Source: Mesopusillimonas faecipullorum
Lineage (GTDB): Bacteria; Pseudomonadota; Gammaproteobacteria; Burkholderiales; Burkholderiaceae_B
Assembly (NCBI RefSeq): GCF_020539505.1
Contig: NZ_JACDXW010000009.1
Location: 1 to 58,839, forward strand
Length of the DNA stretch: 58,839 nucleotides
Direction of reading: 5' to 3'
Both the position numbers and the translations under genes were made by a program. This document shows, one piece after another, positions 26,882-34,200 of the stretch (position 1 is its first letter; each line of letters opens with the position of its first letter). A model generated the notes under the pieces. That model was not told the DNA's origin and searched no databases. It saw only the letters and a list, made by a program, of their open reading frames with translations.

Positions 26882-28021
26882 TTACGCATCAGCCAGAGGT
26901 ACCGTCCAGGCATCGTAACCATAGACCCAATCACCGTTTCCGCCCTGCTTAAGCCAATTATTGCCGCGTGAGCTTAACTGCACTTCGGCTGTGCGCGGCT
27001 TGCGCGTAGCCTCGTAGCGTCGCAATGCGCCCGCAACGTCGGCGCCCGAACGCAGGTCTTCCAAAGCGCGTGACAACACAATCGCGTCTTCTATAGCCAT
27101 GCCTGCACCTTGAGCCATGAAGGGCAACATAGGATGACAAGCATCACCCAGCAAGGTGCTAAGACCACGCCCCCACTCTGCCATAGGGTCGCGCTCGTAC
27201 AGTGCCGTTTTCAGCACTTCATCACAAGCGTTAAGCAATGCCGTGGCGTCTGGATGGAAGTCGGCAAAAAGATGCTTGAACTCTTCTACGCTGCCCTGAG
27301 TCGTCCAGGATTCAAGATGCCAGGAGTCTTGTCCTATGGTGGCGAATATGAAGATATCCTTGCCCTGATTCAGCGGAAAAGTGACGATCTGACTGGTGGA
27401 CACCGGCCCCCACCATTTTGTAAAAGCCTGAATATTGGGTACGTGGGCGACTTTCTCTACCGGGACCACCGCACGAAACGCCACGATGCCAGTGAACCGG
27501 GGAGATTCTTCGCCCCATAGCGCTTTGCGCACGGCTGAATGTATGCCGTCAGCACCCACCAATACGTCATACCCAGCGTGGGTGCCATCCGTAAACTGCA
27601 ACACGGCCTGCCCGCCCTCTTGCTGCAAACTTGAAACTTTTTTGTCGAACCGGACTTGTGAGCTCGGAAAATGGGCGGCCAAGGCGGCCAGCAGGTCGGG
27701 TCTATGCAGCGTTAACTGCGGCGCACCGTATTTCTCTTCGGCCGTTGAAGACATAGCCAAACGCGAGGTTTCTTCACCCGTGTCCCACTGGCGGCTGATG
27801 CGATGCGTAGGCCGCGCTGCGGTACGCCGGATATCCTGCCCCACCCCTACGCCGTCCAAGGCCTTGACAGCATTGGGCGTCAAGTTGATGTCGGCCCCCA
27901 CGCGCAGAAACCCTGGCGCTTGCTCTAGCACGGTGACATTGTGCCCTTGCTGATGCAAAGCGATAGCGGCGGTCAGGCCACCGATGCCTGCTCCCGCTAT
28001 ACCGATCTTTAATGCTGTCAT
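26882..28021 (-). CDS. FAD-dependent aromatic monooxygenase (salicylate/6-hydroxynicotinate hydroxylase-like)
   Basis: The 379-residue flavoprotein has the dinucleotide-binding GIAGAGIGG at the N-terminus, the GADGIHSAVR (DG) motif, and GDACHPMLPFMAQGAGMAIEDA, which binds the FAD ribityl chain and defines group A hydroxylases. The C-terminal VYGYDAWTVPL is typical of salicylate 1-monooxygenase and NicC-like enzymes. It would hydroxylate a carboxylated or hydroxylated aromatic ring using NAD(P)H and oxygen. It is divergent from an IclR regulator with a palindrome between them, suggesting substrate-induced expression. The exact substrate is not readable. A GGGAG ribosome binding site precedes the start. 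Confidence 0.88.
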   Translation of the reverse strand: MTALKIGIAGAGIGGLTAAIALHQQGHNVTVLEQAPGFLRVGADINLTPNAVKALDGVGVGQDIRRTAARPTHRISRQWDTGEETSRLAMSSTAEEKYGAPQLTLHRPDLLAALAAHFPSSQVRFDKKVSSLQQEGGQAVLQFTDGTHAGYDVLVGADGIHSAVRKALWGEESPRFTGIVAFRAVVPVEKVAHVPNIQAFTKWWGPVSTSQIVTFPLNQGKDIFIFATIGQDSWHLESWTTQGSVEEFKHLFADFHPDATALLNACDEVLKTALYERDPMAEWGRGLSTLLGDACHPMLPFMAQGAGMAIEDAIVLSRALEDLRSGADVAGALRRYEATRKPRTAEVQLSSRGNNWLKQGGNGDWVYGYDAWTVPLADA

Positions 28022-28096
28022 CTCCGACTCCCGATTTGATTATGGCTAATGTGCCAGCCGGCACCCTGAAGCGTAATTTATCAACTCAAACCAGAA

Positions 28097-28114
28097 TTGA
28101 TCTAAAATGATCAA
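28097..28114. promoter_or_regulatory. Secondary inverted repeat in the IclR/monooxygenase promoter region
   Basis: TTGATC (28097-28102) and GATCAA (28109-28114) form a 6-bp inverted repeat just left of the longer palindrome at 28113. It may be a second half-operator or part of promoter elements for the divergent genes. Confidence 0.4.
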
Positions 28115-28136
28115 AATGTTCAATTATGAACATTTT
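28113..28136. promoter_or_regulatory. Perfect palindrome, likely IclR operator
   Basis: AAAATGTTCA (28113-28122) and TGAACATTTT (28127-28136) make a perfect 10-bp inverted repeat with a 4-base ATTA centre. It lies 43 bases before the regulator start and about 90 bases before the monooxygenase start. IclR-family proteins bind such pseudo-palindromes as dimers or tetramers. Confidence 0.8.
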
Positions 28137-28178
28137 TAGTGCCGAACAAGAATGATTCGATAGGTATCAGCAGACGCC

Positions 28179-28979
28179 ATGCAAGAAGACACGCAAGCCA
28201 CAAAGAGTGCATCCGCATCCGCTACGCATGCCTCCAGCCATGCCGTTAAACGGGTTTTTCAATTATTGGATTACCTGGCACAAGGCTTCAATAGTCACAA
28301 TCTAAGCGAGTTGGCGCGCCAAACCGGTATCAATCGCGTCACTGCCATGCGTTTGCTACAGGCCTTGAACGCGGAAGGCATAGTGAGTGAGCGCCAGGAT
28401 GGCGGCCACGAGCTTGGGTTGAAGTTCCTGGCTTTGGCGGCACGCAGCTTGGGCGCCAGCGACTTTAACGCTCAATGCCAAAAAGCATTGCAGACACTGA
28501 GTCGGCAATTCCATGTCTCTGCCTATCACGTGCTGCCCGAGTCAGATAATGTGTTTTATTTAGCCAGCGCCATGCCGGCCACCCCACTTACCACCAATAT
28601 ACGAACCGGCGTGCATGTTCCCTTTTTTGCCGTAACCCCAGGCCTGGTTATCTGGGCTTACCAAAACGACGCCACGCGCCACCGCATGCTGCAAGAAGCG
28701 CTTGCTAAATGGCCTGGCAAAAAAGCCAGCTTAGCGACTTTGCCAGAACGACGGGCACGTATTCTGAACGAAGGGTGTGCATGGAGTTTTTCTGAGTTTG
28801 ATCAGGGCATCAATGCCTGCGCTGCCCCGTTATTGGATGCACAAGGCCAGGTTCGGGGTGCGATCAGCCTGGTCGCACCGGAAGTCAGCTTTCCTGACGA
28901 AAGCGTTTTTCGCCAGTCATTGTCAGGTGCTTTACTACATAGCTGCCATCAGCTTGGCGCCTTGCTTACACCCTCTTGA
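28179..28979 (+). CDS. IclR-family transcriptional regulator
   Basis: The 266-residue protein has an N-terminal winged helix (VKRVFQLLDYLAQGFNSHNL, then ELARQTGINRVTAMRLLQAL as the helix-turn-helix). A C-terminal IclR effector domain (from about residue 95) ends in GAISLVAPEVSF. IclR proteins commonly control aromatic catabolic genes. This one is divergent from the FAD monooxygenase and the palindrome lies between them, so direct control is likely. The Ala/Ser-rich first 20 residues are probably a disordered tail. Effector unknown. Confidence 0.88.
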   Translation: MQEDTQATKSASASATHASSHAVKRVFQLLDYLAQGFNSHNLSELARQTGINRVTAMRLLQALNAEGIVSERQDGGHELGLKFLALAARSLGASDFNAQCQKALQTLSRQFHVSAYHVLPESDNVFYLASAMPATPLTTNIRTGVHVPFFAVTPGLVIWAYQNDATRHRMLQEALAKWPGKKASLATLPERRARILNEGCAWSFSEFDQGINACAAPLLDAQGQVRGAISLVAPEVSFPDESVFRQSLSGALLHSCHQLGALLTPS

Positions 28980-28997
28980 AGTGATTTTCTGCCTGCG

Positions 28998-30875
28998 CTA
29001 AGACGCAATCTGGCGATAGACAGACGTCCCGACCCTGAGCTCCTCCTGGCCGTTGACCGTTCGTATTTCCAACTCAACAAGATCGCGGCCATGGGTAACG
29101 GGCAGTTGTATCGTCATGCGAGCCCTGCTATTGCCTTCTGGCCAAAGCAACTGTTCGTTGTCCCATAAAATATAGCCATCCAGATCGGGCAGCGCGCCCA
29201 AGGTCACAATGCCACCGCCCATACGCGAGGCGACCGAATCCGGTGACTCGTTCACAATCTGCCAACGCGTGCCCATGCGTTGCTGCCACGCTGCCGGCAT
29301 GGGCGTAGAAGACGGCGTCAGTCGTTGGCCCGTACTGAACGTTAGGCGATAATGGGGCGAGCCGCCCGGCACACGGTTGATAAGATACAGCTTGCCATCT
29401 ATGGCCTGCCAACGATAGCTGACGCCAGGGGCCGAATCGCTCCACCACCAGCCATCGGTACGCAGCTTCAACCCTTGGGCTAGTATTGCCCACTGTCCTT
29501 CTTTCCATTGCCAGATATCCAAGGTGTGGGAATCGACCTCTACCACTTTGAAGGGAGTGATGTAGTTGGCATAAATGCCCGCCCACAAGCCAGCGTTGCC
29601 CGAAGCGTTTGCTACGCGTGGCACGGTGGTATCCAGGGGGTCTGGTAATTTGCGGATGCTGCCTTTTTCTTTAAGCGCGCGCAAAAGCACACCCTCCGCA
29701 ATGGGTAAAGGCCGATAAGGCCCTGTTCCCGACACCCACAGAGAAAGGCCTTCATCAGGCAAAACAAAAAACTCTGTTGTAAAGAAGGCCGTGCCCCCGT
29801 TCTTTGCCCAAGCGCGCACCCCAACACTGTCCAGTCCGGGCTGAAGGGTGTTGTCCCACCCCAGGCCCCAGCGCCACTCAGGGCAAGGATTGATGCGTAA
29901 GCGAGTCGTTTGATCGCTTCCCATTTGCTCAACCGCCTTCTGCGACAAAATACGCTTACCTTGGTGCACACCCTGATTCATAAAGAGTGCTGCCAGTTTC
30001 ATCATGTCGCCAGGCGTACTGGCCAGACCGCCGGTAGCGTAGGCCGCAACGAACTCTTGCCCCTGGGGCTGGCCTTGAAAATCGGGGCTCACAAAGCTAC
30101 CCGCAGTAAACGGCTGGGTGGAAAAAGCCGAATGATGCATGCCCAAGGGTTGCAAAATTTCACGCTGAACGAACTCTGGGTAGCTCAACCCTGTCACGGC
30201 TGTTACTAAGCTCTCAACCATCGTGAAGCCATCGTTGCAATAGACGGCTAGCTCTCCGGGCTCGTGCTTAAGGTGGAAATGCGGCATGCCATCAAATGTA
30301 TCTTGGGCATAACCGTCGATAGGCACAAAAGCAAAAATATTACGCCCGTTGGTACCCGGCAAGCCTGAACTATGGCTAAGCAAGTGCCTGAGCGTCATAT
30401 TACGGAACCCCTCGGAACGCATCTGAAAATCGGGCAGGTAGCGGACAATGGGAGTATCAAGCGCCAATTGACCACGGTCGCACAATATCATTGCCGCGAA
30501 TGCCGCCACCACCTTGCTGACCGAGCCAATATTGAAACGCGTGTCTAGATCTACAGCGGTTTTGGCTTGCGTATCGGCAAGGCCAAAGCTCTCTTGCCAG
30601 ACTATCTTGTCCCGACTCATCAGGGCAATCGAGATGGCCGTTACGCTAGTGTCTTGCATGGCTTGCGCAATGCTGTCCCTTCCCCACTGAACTGCCTCAG
30701 AGAATTCGCCGGTGTCGGTGTCTTCGGCGTTATCGCCACGGCAGCCGGGCAGGCAGTAAAGCATGGCCCCCATGCCCGCCCACTGCAACAATTGTCTACG
30801 ATAAACATCAGGCGTTTGCTGTGACCTTAATGTATTGTCGGTACTGTCAGAGTTGTCGCAAGTTGTGGTTCTCAT
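28998..30875 (-). CDS. Serine hydrolase of the beta-lactamase/penicillin-binding family, Tat-type lipoprotein
   Basis: From ATG 30875 (GAAGG 8 bases upstream) the product has 625 residues. An earlier in-frame GTG at 30884 is less likely. It has an RR-containing signal (RRQLLQWAGMGAMLYCLPGC) ending in a lipobox-like Cys, suggesting Tat export and lipidation. The class C beta-lactamase/esterase fold follows: GSVSKVV with the Ser-x-x-Lys dyad near 118-121, the YCN tyrosine motif, and KNGG in place of KTG. The C-terminal about 230 residues are an extra beta-rich part I do not recognise. Substrates could be esters, D-amino peptides or beta-lactams; EstB-like esterase is as likely as lactamase. Confidence 0.85.
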   Translation of the reverse strand: MRTTTCDNSDSTDNTLRSQQTPDVYRRQLLQWAGMGAMLYCLPGCRGDNAEDTDTGEFSEAVQWGRDSIAQAMQDTSVTAISIALMSRDKIVWQESFGLADTQAKTAVDLDTRFNIGSVSKVVAAFAAMILCDRGQLALDTPIVRYLPDFQMRSEGFRNMTLRHLLSHSSGLPGTNGRNIFAFVPIDGYAQDTFDGMPHFHLKHEPGELAVYCNDGFTMVESLVTAVTGLSYPEFVQREILQPLGMHHSAFSTQPFTAGSFVSPDFQGQPQGQEFVAAYATGGLASTPGDMMKLAALFMNQGVHQGKRILSQKAVEQMGSDQTTRLRINPCPEWRWGLGWDNTLQPGLDSVGVRAWAKNGGTAFFTTEFFVLPDEGLSLWVSGTGPYRPLPIAEGVLLRALKEKGSIRKLPDPLDTTVPRVANASGNAGLWAGIYANYITPFKVVEVDSHTLDIWQWKEGQWAILAQGLKLRTDGWWWSDSAPGVSYRWQAIDGKLYLINRVPGGSPHYRLTFSTGQRLTPSSTPMPAAWQQRMGTRWQIVNESPDSVASRMGGGIVTLGALPDLDGYILWDNEQLLWPEGNSRARMTIQLPVTHGRDLVELEIRTVNGQEELRVGTSVYRQIAS

Positions 30876-31038
30876 GATCGGCACCTTCGAAGAGCAAAAA
30901 CGAGTTACCCCATTCTATGCTGGCTTAATTCTGATGTCGTGCAAAATTTAGGTGCTTAAGCAAACCCCATTAATGGCTTAGGTAAATGCGAGACCATTGT
31001 ATTTGCGCGGCCCCAACCCCGATCAACGGAGATTTCTG

Positions 31039-31572
31039 ATGCTGAATTTTTTGAAGTATTGCCTTGCCAGCTTATTACTTATCACCGCACTGCCCGCCAC
31101 CGCCCTGGAAACCGGCGACATGGCACCCGACTTCCAGCTTCCCGGCTCCGACGGTCAAATGCATAAGCTCTCCGACTATCGCGGCAAGCAAGCTGTGGTC
31201 TTAGCTTGGTTTCCCAAAGCCTACACTTCGGGTTGCACCATAGAGTGCAAATCTTTGGCCGATAACGGCCCACTGATACGTCAGTACGACGTCAGCTATT
31301 TCATGGCCAGCGTAGACCCGCTGGCCGATAACAAGGGTTTTACCAAAGAGACAGGCGCCGATTTCCCCCTGCTTAGCGACGAAGATAAAACGGTGGCCGA
31401 GGCCTATGGCGTATTGAGCCCGCGCGGCTTCGCCAAGCGCCATACCTTTTATATAGGCAAGGACGGCAAAATTCTGAAGATAGACACGGATATCAACCCG
31501 CCTACTTCTGCCGAAGACATGGTCGAAAACCTAGGCAAACTTGGCATAGCGCGTAAAGCAAGTCAGCAATAG
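31039..31572 (+). CDS. Exported peroxiredoxin (PrxQ/BCP-like)
   Basis: The 177-residue protein has a signal peptide (LLLITALPATA, cleavage near residue 22) and then an AhpC/TSA fold (GDMAPDFQLPGSDGQMHKLSD). The peroxidatic Cys66 and a second Cys70 lie in SGCTIEC, giving C-x3-C spacing rather than the C-x4-C of classical PrxQ. It would reduce peroxides outside the cytoplasm, needing a periplasmic thiol donor. Start ATG 31039 has GGAG upstream; an earlier in-frame start would disrupt the signal peptide. It is divergent from the serine hydrolase. Confidence 0.88.
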   Translation: MLNFLKYCLASLLLITALPATALETGDMAPDFQLPGSDGQMHKLSDYRGKQAVVLAWFPKAYTSGCTIECKSLADNGPLIRQYDVSYFMASVDPLADNKGFTKETGADFPLLSDEDKTVAEAYGVLSPRGFAKRHTFYIGKDGKILKIDTDINPPTSAEDMVENLGKLGIARKASQQ

Positions 31573-31646
31573 TTTGCGCCCAGCCCTGCCATACCACGGT
31601 GTATTGCGCTACTTTTTGATACCAGCAGAGATGAATGAGGCAATAA

Positions 31647-32237
31647 ATGGAGCAGAACGTAGTCAACTACGAACACTTTACGCATGTCCGCATCATCATT
31701 GGCATGGTGCTCGGTATCAGTGTGGCACGTCTTGTGGTGGGGACGTCAGAATTTTTACAGCACCCTAACCGCAAAAAAATCTACTTGGTTCATCTGGGTT
31801 GGGTGCTCTATCTTTTTTTGACCATCACCCATTTTTGGTGGTACGAATTTGGGCTGTTCAAGGTCAGGGTTTGGTCTTTCGGCCTTTACCTTTTTCTTAT
31901 CTCTTTTGCCTGTTTGTTTGCTTTCGCAGCGTCCATGTTGTTTCCGTCTAGCATGTCGGAATATGAAAGCTATGAAGACTATTTCCAGGCGCGGCGCAAA
32001 ACCTTCTATTCGATGTTTGCTGCGTTGGCCGCTGCAGATCTTATCGATACCGCCATCAAAGGTTTAGATCATTTCTACGCGCTCGGAATTGATTATCCTC
32101 TGCAGCAGGTAGGCTTTATCTTGCTATCGTTGATTGCGATATTTGTGCCCAGCAAGCTTTACCAAGGGATGTTTGTCGCCGGCATACTTGTATACAAGGT
32201 ACTGTGGATGTTCAGGATTTATGGCGTGCTAGATTGA
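31647..32237 (+). CDS. Unknown integral membrane protein
   Basis: The 196-residue product has five or six hydrophobic segments rich in aromatic residues (LVHLGWVLYLFLTITHFWWY). A short polar loop in the middle (SEYESYEDYFQARRK, near residues 103-118) is the only clearly soluble part. I do not recognise a family. It has a GAGG ribosome binding site before the ATG and lies 74 bases after the peroxiredoxin gene in the same direction. It is less GC-rich than its neighbours. Downstream lies a terminator oriented for the opposite strand. Confidence 0.7.
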   Translation: MEQNVVNYEHFTHVRIIIGMVLGISVARLVVGTSEFLQHPNRKKIYLVHLGWVLYLFLTITHFWWYEFGLFKVRVWSFGLYLFLISFACLFAFAASMLFPSSMSEYESYEDYFQARRKTFYSMFAALAAADLIDTAIKGLDHFYALGIDYPLQQVGFILLSLIAIFVPSKLYQGMFVAGILVYKVLWMFRIYGVLD

Positions 32238-32320
32238 CACTGCCGCCATTACAAAGCGGCTTTCGCCGCCCTGCTCTACAAATTTTTTATGGGCCTGGCG
32301 CAGCTTGAAACGATAGGCAA

Positions 32321-32352
32321 AAAAAAATCCCCAAAATTGTCTTTGGGGATTT
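32321..32352 (-). terminator. Terminator of the tRNA-Val transcript
   Basis: AAATCCCCAAA (32325-32335) pairs with TTTGGGGATTT (32342-32352). Read on the minus strand the hairpin is followed by a run of T. It lies 34 bases beyond the 3' end of tRNA-Val and may also serve the plus-strand membrane protein gene. Confidence 0.9.
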
Positions 32353-32385
32353 CTTGGCACGGCTGCTAAGCCGTTGCAGGTATTC

Positions 32386-32462
32386 TGGTAGGCAGTACTG
32401 GATTCGAACCAGCGACCTCTACGATGTCAACGTAGCGCTCTAACCAACTGAGCTAACCGCCT
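32386..32462 (-). tRNA. tRNA-Val (anticodon GAC)
   Basis: The 77-base minus-strand cloverleaf includes an encoded CCA. The acceptor stem AGGCGGT pairs with ACTGCCT (one G-T pair). The D arm reads GCTCAGTTGGTTAGAGC, the anticodon stem CTACG/CGTAG encloses TTGACAT, and the T loop is TTCGAAT. Anticodon GAC reads GTC/GTT codons. It lies 73 bases after the stop of the GT9 gene on the same strand, so it may be partly read through from it. Confidence 0.97.
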
Positions 32463-32535
32463 GTAAGCAAGAACAGAATAATACCCCGAATTTTAAAGCC
32501 GCGTCAAGTCGAAGTCGACTTGCAGCCCTCTTGAA

Positions 32536-33651
32536 CTAACAGGCGCTGCGCTCCAAACGCGACGCCGGTTCTACCGAAGACAATGACCCAGCTGGAGAAG
32601 CAGGCAGCTCGGGCTGCAAGGCTGAAGCGGCAGCCAAACCCAACTGGAAATGCCGGCAAGCGGTGTCGATAACAGCCTGAGGGCTGATGCCGTCCATGCT
32701 AGAGGGAATTGTAGTGACGACAGGATATAACCAGGGTACGTAGCTCATGGGCGGCGTAGCGCCAAACAGCCCTATAGAAGGTATTTGGTGGGCAAGTGCC
32801 AAATGCAAGCCCATGCTGTCATTGCCGATGAAATAGCTGCATTCGGCCAACAAAGCGTCGCTTTCACATAGATTCAGCTTGCTTTGGGTGATGTTTATCA
32901 GCGACACGTCGCTGGGCAGACAGGCACAGATAGCACTGGCCGTATCCGCCACATCGCTCGCGCCGAATAATAAAAAGCTAAGCCCGGGAAAGCGCTGATG
33001 CAATTGTTGAATGACCAGGGCAAATGCTTCGCCGCTATATCTTTTGTCGGCGCTGGAACCATTTAGCCCAATACCCACCATGCGAGAAGCATCGGCTGGT
33101 AACAGTTCGCGCACCTGATCCCGCGCGGCCGGCGCCACCTCCAAAGAAGGATAGACCGGCGTTACGTCGTAACCACAGCGTCGCAAGATGGGTGGCAACC
33201 ATGTGTGGGTATCCGGATGAGGCGTACCCCTACGCCTGACCCAACCCCTATGGGTCAGCAGTCGCGCCAAATGAGGCTGGTGATAGCGAATAAAACCCAC
33301 ACGGCGTGCCACCCTTGCGCGCTTGGCTGCCTGAGCCACGAAGCGATGGAAGCTGAACAAAAACAAAGTGTCTATCTGCTGTGCCCGCAGCAATTCACTC
33401 AGATGTGCAACACGGTGCTTGCGATCTTTATGAATATCTTCCAGACCGATGACCCTATCTATGTAGGACTGCGAATCAAACAGGCAATGCGTAGCCTGAG
33501 CATGGGGCAGCAACATGGTAAGAGGTTCACCGACCTCTTGGGCAAGGGCACGCACATACCCCATATGCAGAACAACGTCACCGATGCCGCCCGATATATA
33601 GATGGCCATCCGGCTACGCAAAACGCCATCAGGCGCGGTGTTTTCGGCCAT
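32536..33651 (-). CDS. Glycosyltransferase family 9 (LPS heptosyltransferase-like)
   Basis: The 371-residue protein shows the GT9 N-terminal phosphate-binding start (YISGGIGDVVLHMGYVRAL) and the C-terminal donor site (SYFIGNDSMGLHLALAHQIPSIGLFG). GT9 enzymes add heptose or related sugars to the LPS inner core from ADP-heptose at the cytoplasmic membrane face. The C-terminal about 35 residues (Pro/Ala/Ser-rich) look like a non-conserved tail. The acceptor cannot be named. The start lacks a strong ribosome binding site; Met15 (33609) is an alternative. Confidence 0.82.
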   Translation of the reverse strand: MAENTAPDGVLRSRMAIYISGGIGDVVLHMGYVRALAQEVGEPLTMLLPHAQATHCLFDSQSYIDRVIGLEDIHKDRKHRVAHLSELLRAQQIDTLFLFSFHRFVAQAAKRARVARRVGFIRYHQPHLARLLTHRGWVRRRGTPHPDTHTWLPPILRRCGYDVTPVYPSLEVAPAARDQVRELLPADASRMVGIGLNGSSADKRYSGEAFALVIQQLHQRFPGLSFLLFGASDVADTASAICACLPSDVSLINITQSKLNLCESDALLAECSYFIGNDSMGLHLALAHQIPSIGLFGATPPMSYVPWLYPVVTTIPSSMDGISPQAVIDTACRHFQLGLAAASALQPELPASPAGSLSSVEPASRLERSAC

Positions 33652-33950
33652 TGAGCATAATTCAAAGCAAATTGAAGATAGGCGATTCTAGCGCACCGCT
33701 TAAGCCTTCGGCGACAACGAATGTAAGCAAGCGCATGATTCTTAAGCCGATAGTACTGCTGTCACAAAGAGATTGGTCAAAACCTACCCGAACAACCTCA
33801 GACACGCATATTCATTGCACTTGCATAAGGTGTTCCAAGGTTTCCCCCAGGGTTATGCACAATTACTGGGGATAACCCAGCCCTGTTAACTACGTAGCTC
33901 TCTACACTGGTTGATCGGCAAACACTCAGCAATGTCTTTTAAAGCGTGAC
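33652..33950. other. Non-coding stretch with DnaA-box-like sites
   Basis: No gene is seen between the GT9 start and the tRNA-Ser promoter. The notable part is 33850-33878: TTATGCACA at 33853-33861 (a close DnaA-box match) and, inverted, TGGGGATAA at 33867-33875 (complement TTATCCCCA). Both lie in a 7-bp inverted repeat (GGGTTAT/ATAACCC). Two such boxes are not an origin. Confidence 0.4.
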
Positions 33951-33979
33951 TTACTAAAAACAGGGGAAAAATTTATGCT
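33951..33979 (+). promoter_or_regulatory. Probable promoter of tRNA-Ser
   Basis: TTACTA (33951-33956) and TATGCT (33974-33979) form plausible -35 and -10 hexamers with 17-base spacing, about 20 bases before the mature tRNA 5' end. The -10 is a good match; the -35 is moderate. Confidence 0.55.
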
Positions 33980-34000
33980 AGAATTCGGGGCTTACCTCGC

Positions 34001-34093
34001 GGAGACGTGGCCGAGAGGTTGAAGGTACTCCCCTGCTAAGGGAGCATGCGGCTTATACCCGCATCGAGGGTTCGAATCCCTCCGTCTCCGCCA
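34001..34093 (+). tRNA. tRNA-Ser (anticodon GCT)
   Basis: The 93-base type II tRNA has an encoded CCA. The acceptor GGAGACG pairs with CGTCTCC. The anticodon stem CTCCC/GGGAG encloses CTGCTAA (anticodon GCT, reads AGC/AGT). A long variable arm (GCGG...CCGC) and T loop TTCGAAT follow. It is followed at once by a terminator, and then by the RNase G gene. Confidence 0.97.
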
Positions 34094-34103
34094 GAATGAA
34101 TCA

Positions 34104-34130
34104 AGCCCTTGAGAAATCAAGGGCTTTTTT
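34104..34130 (+). terminator. Terminator of tRNA-Ser
   Basis: AGCCCTTGA (34104-34112) and TCAAGGGCT (34117-34125) form a perfect 9-bp stem with a GAAA loop and six T. It begins 11 bases past the tRNA 3' end and lies about 70 bases before the rng start. Confidence 0.95.
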
Positions 34131-34200
34131 CTTGTCTTCTGGACTCTGGCCCAAGCAGCCCTCGTCTATACTTGATCGACTCTGCAACCTCCTGGATCCC

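Noticed and set aside
33850-33878. A replication origin
   Set aside because: Only two DnaA-like sites are present, with no AT-rich unwinding region and no dnaA, dnaN or gidA nearby.
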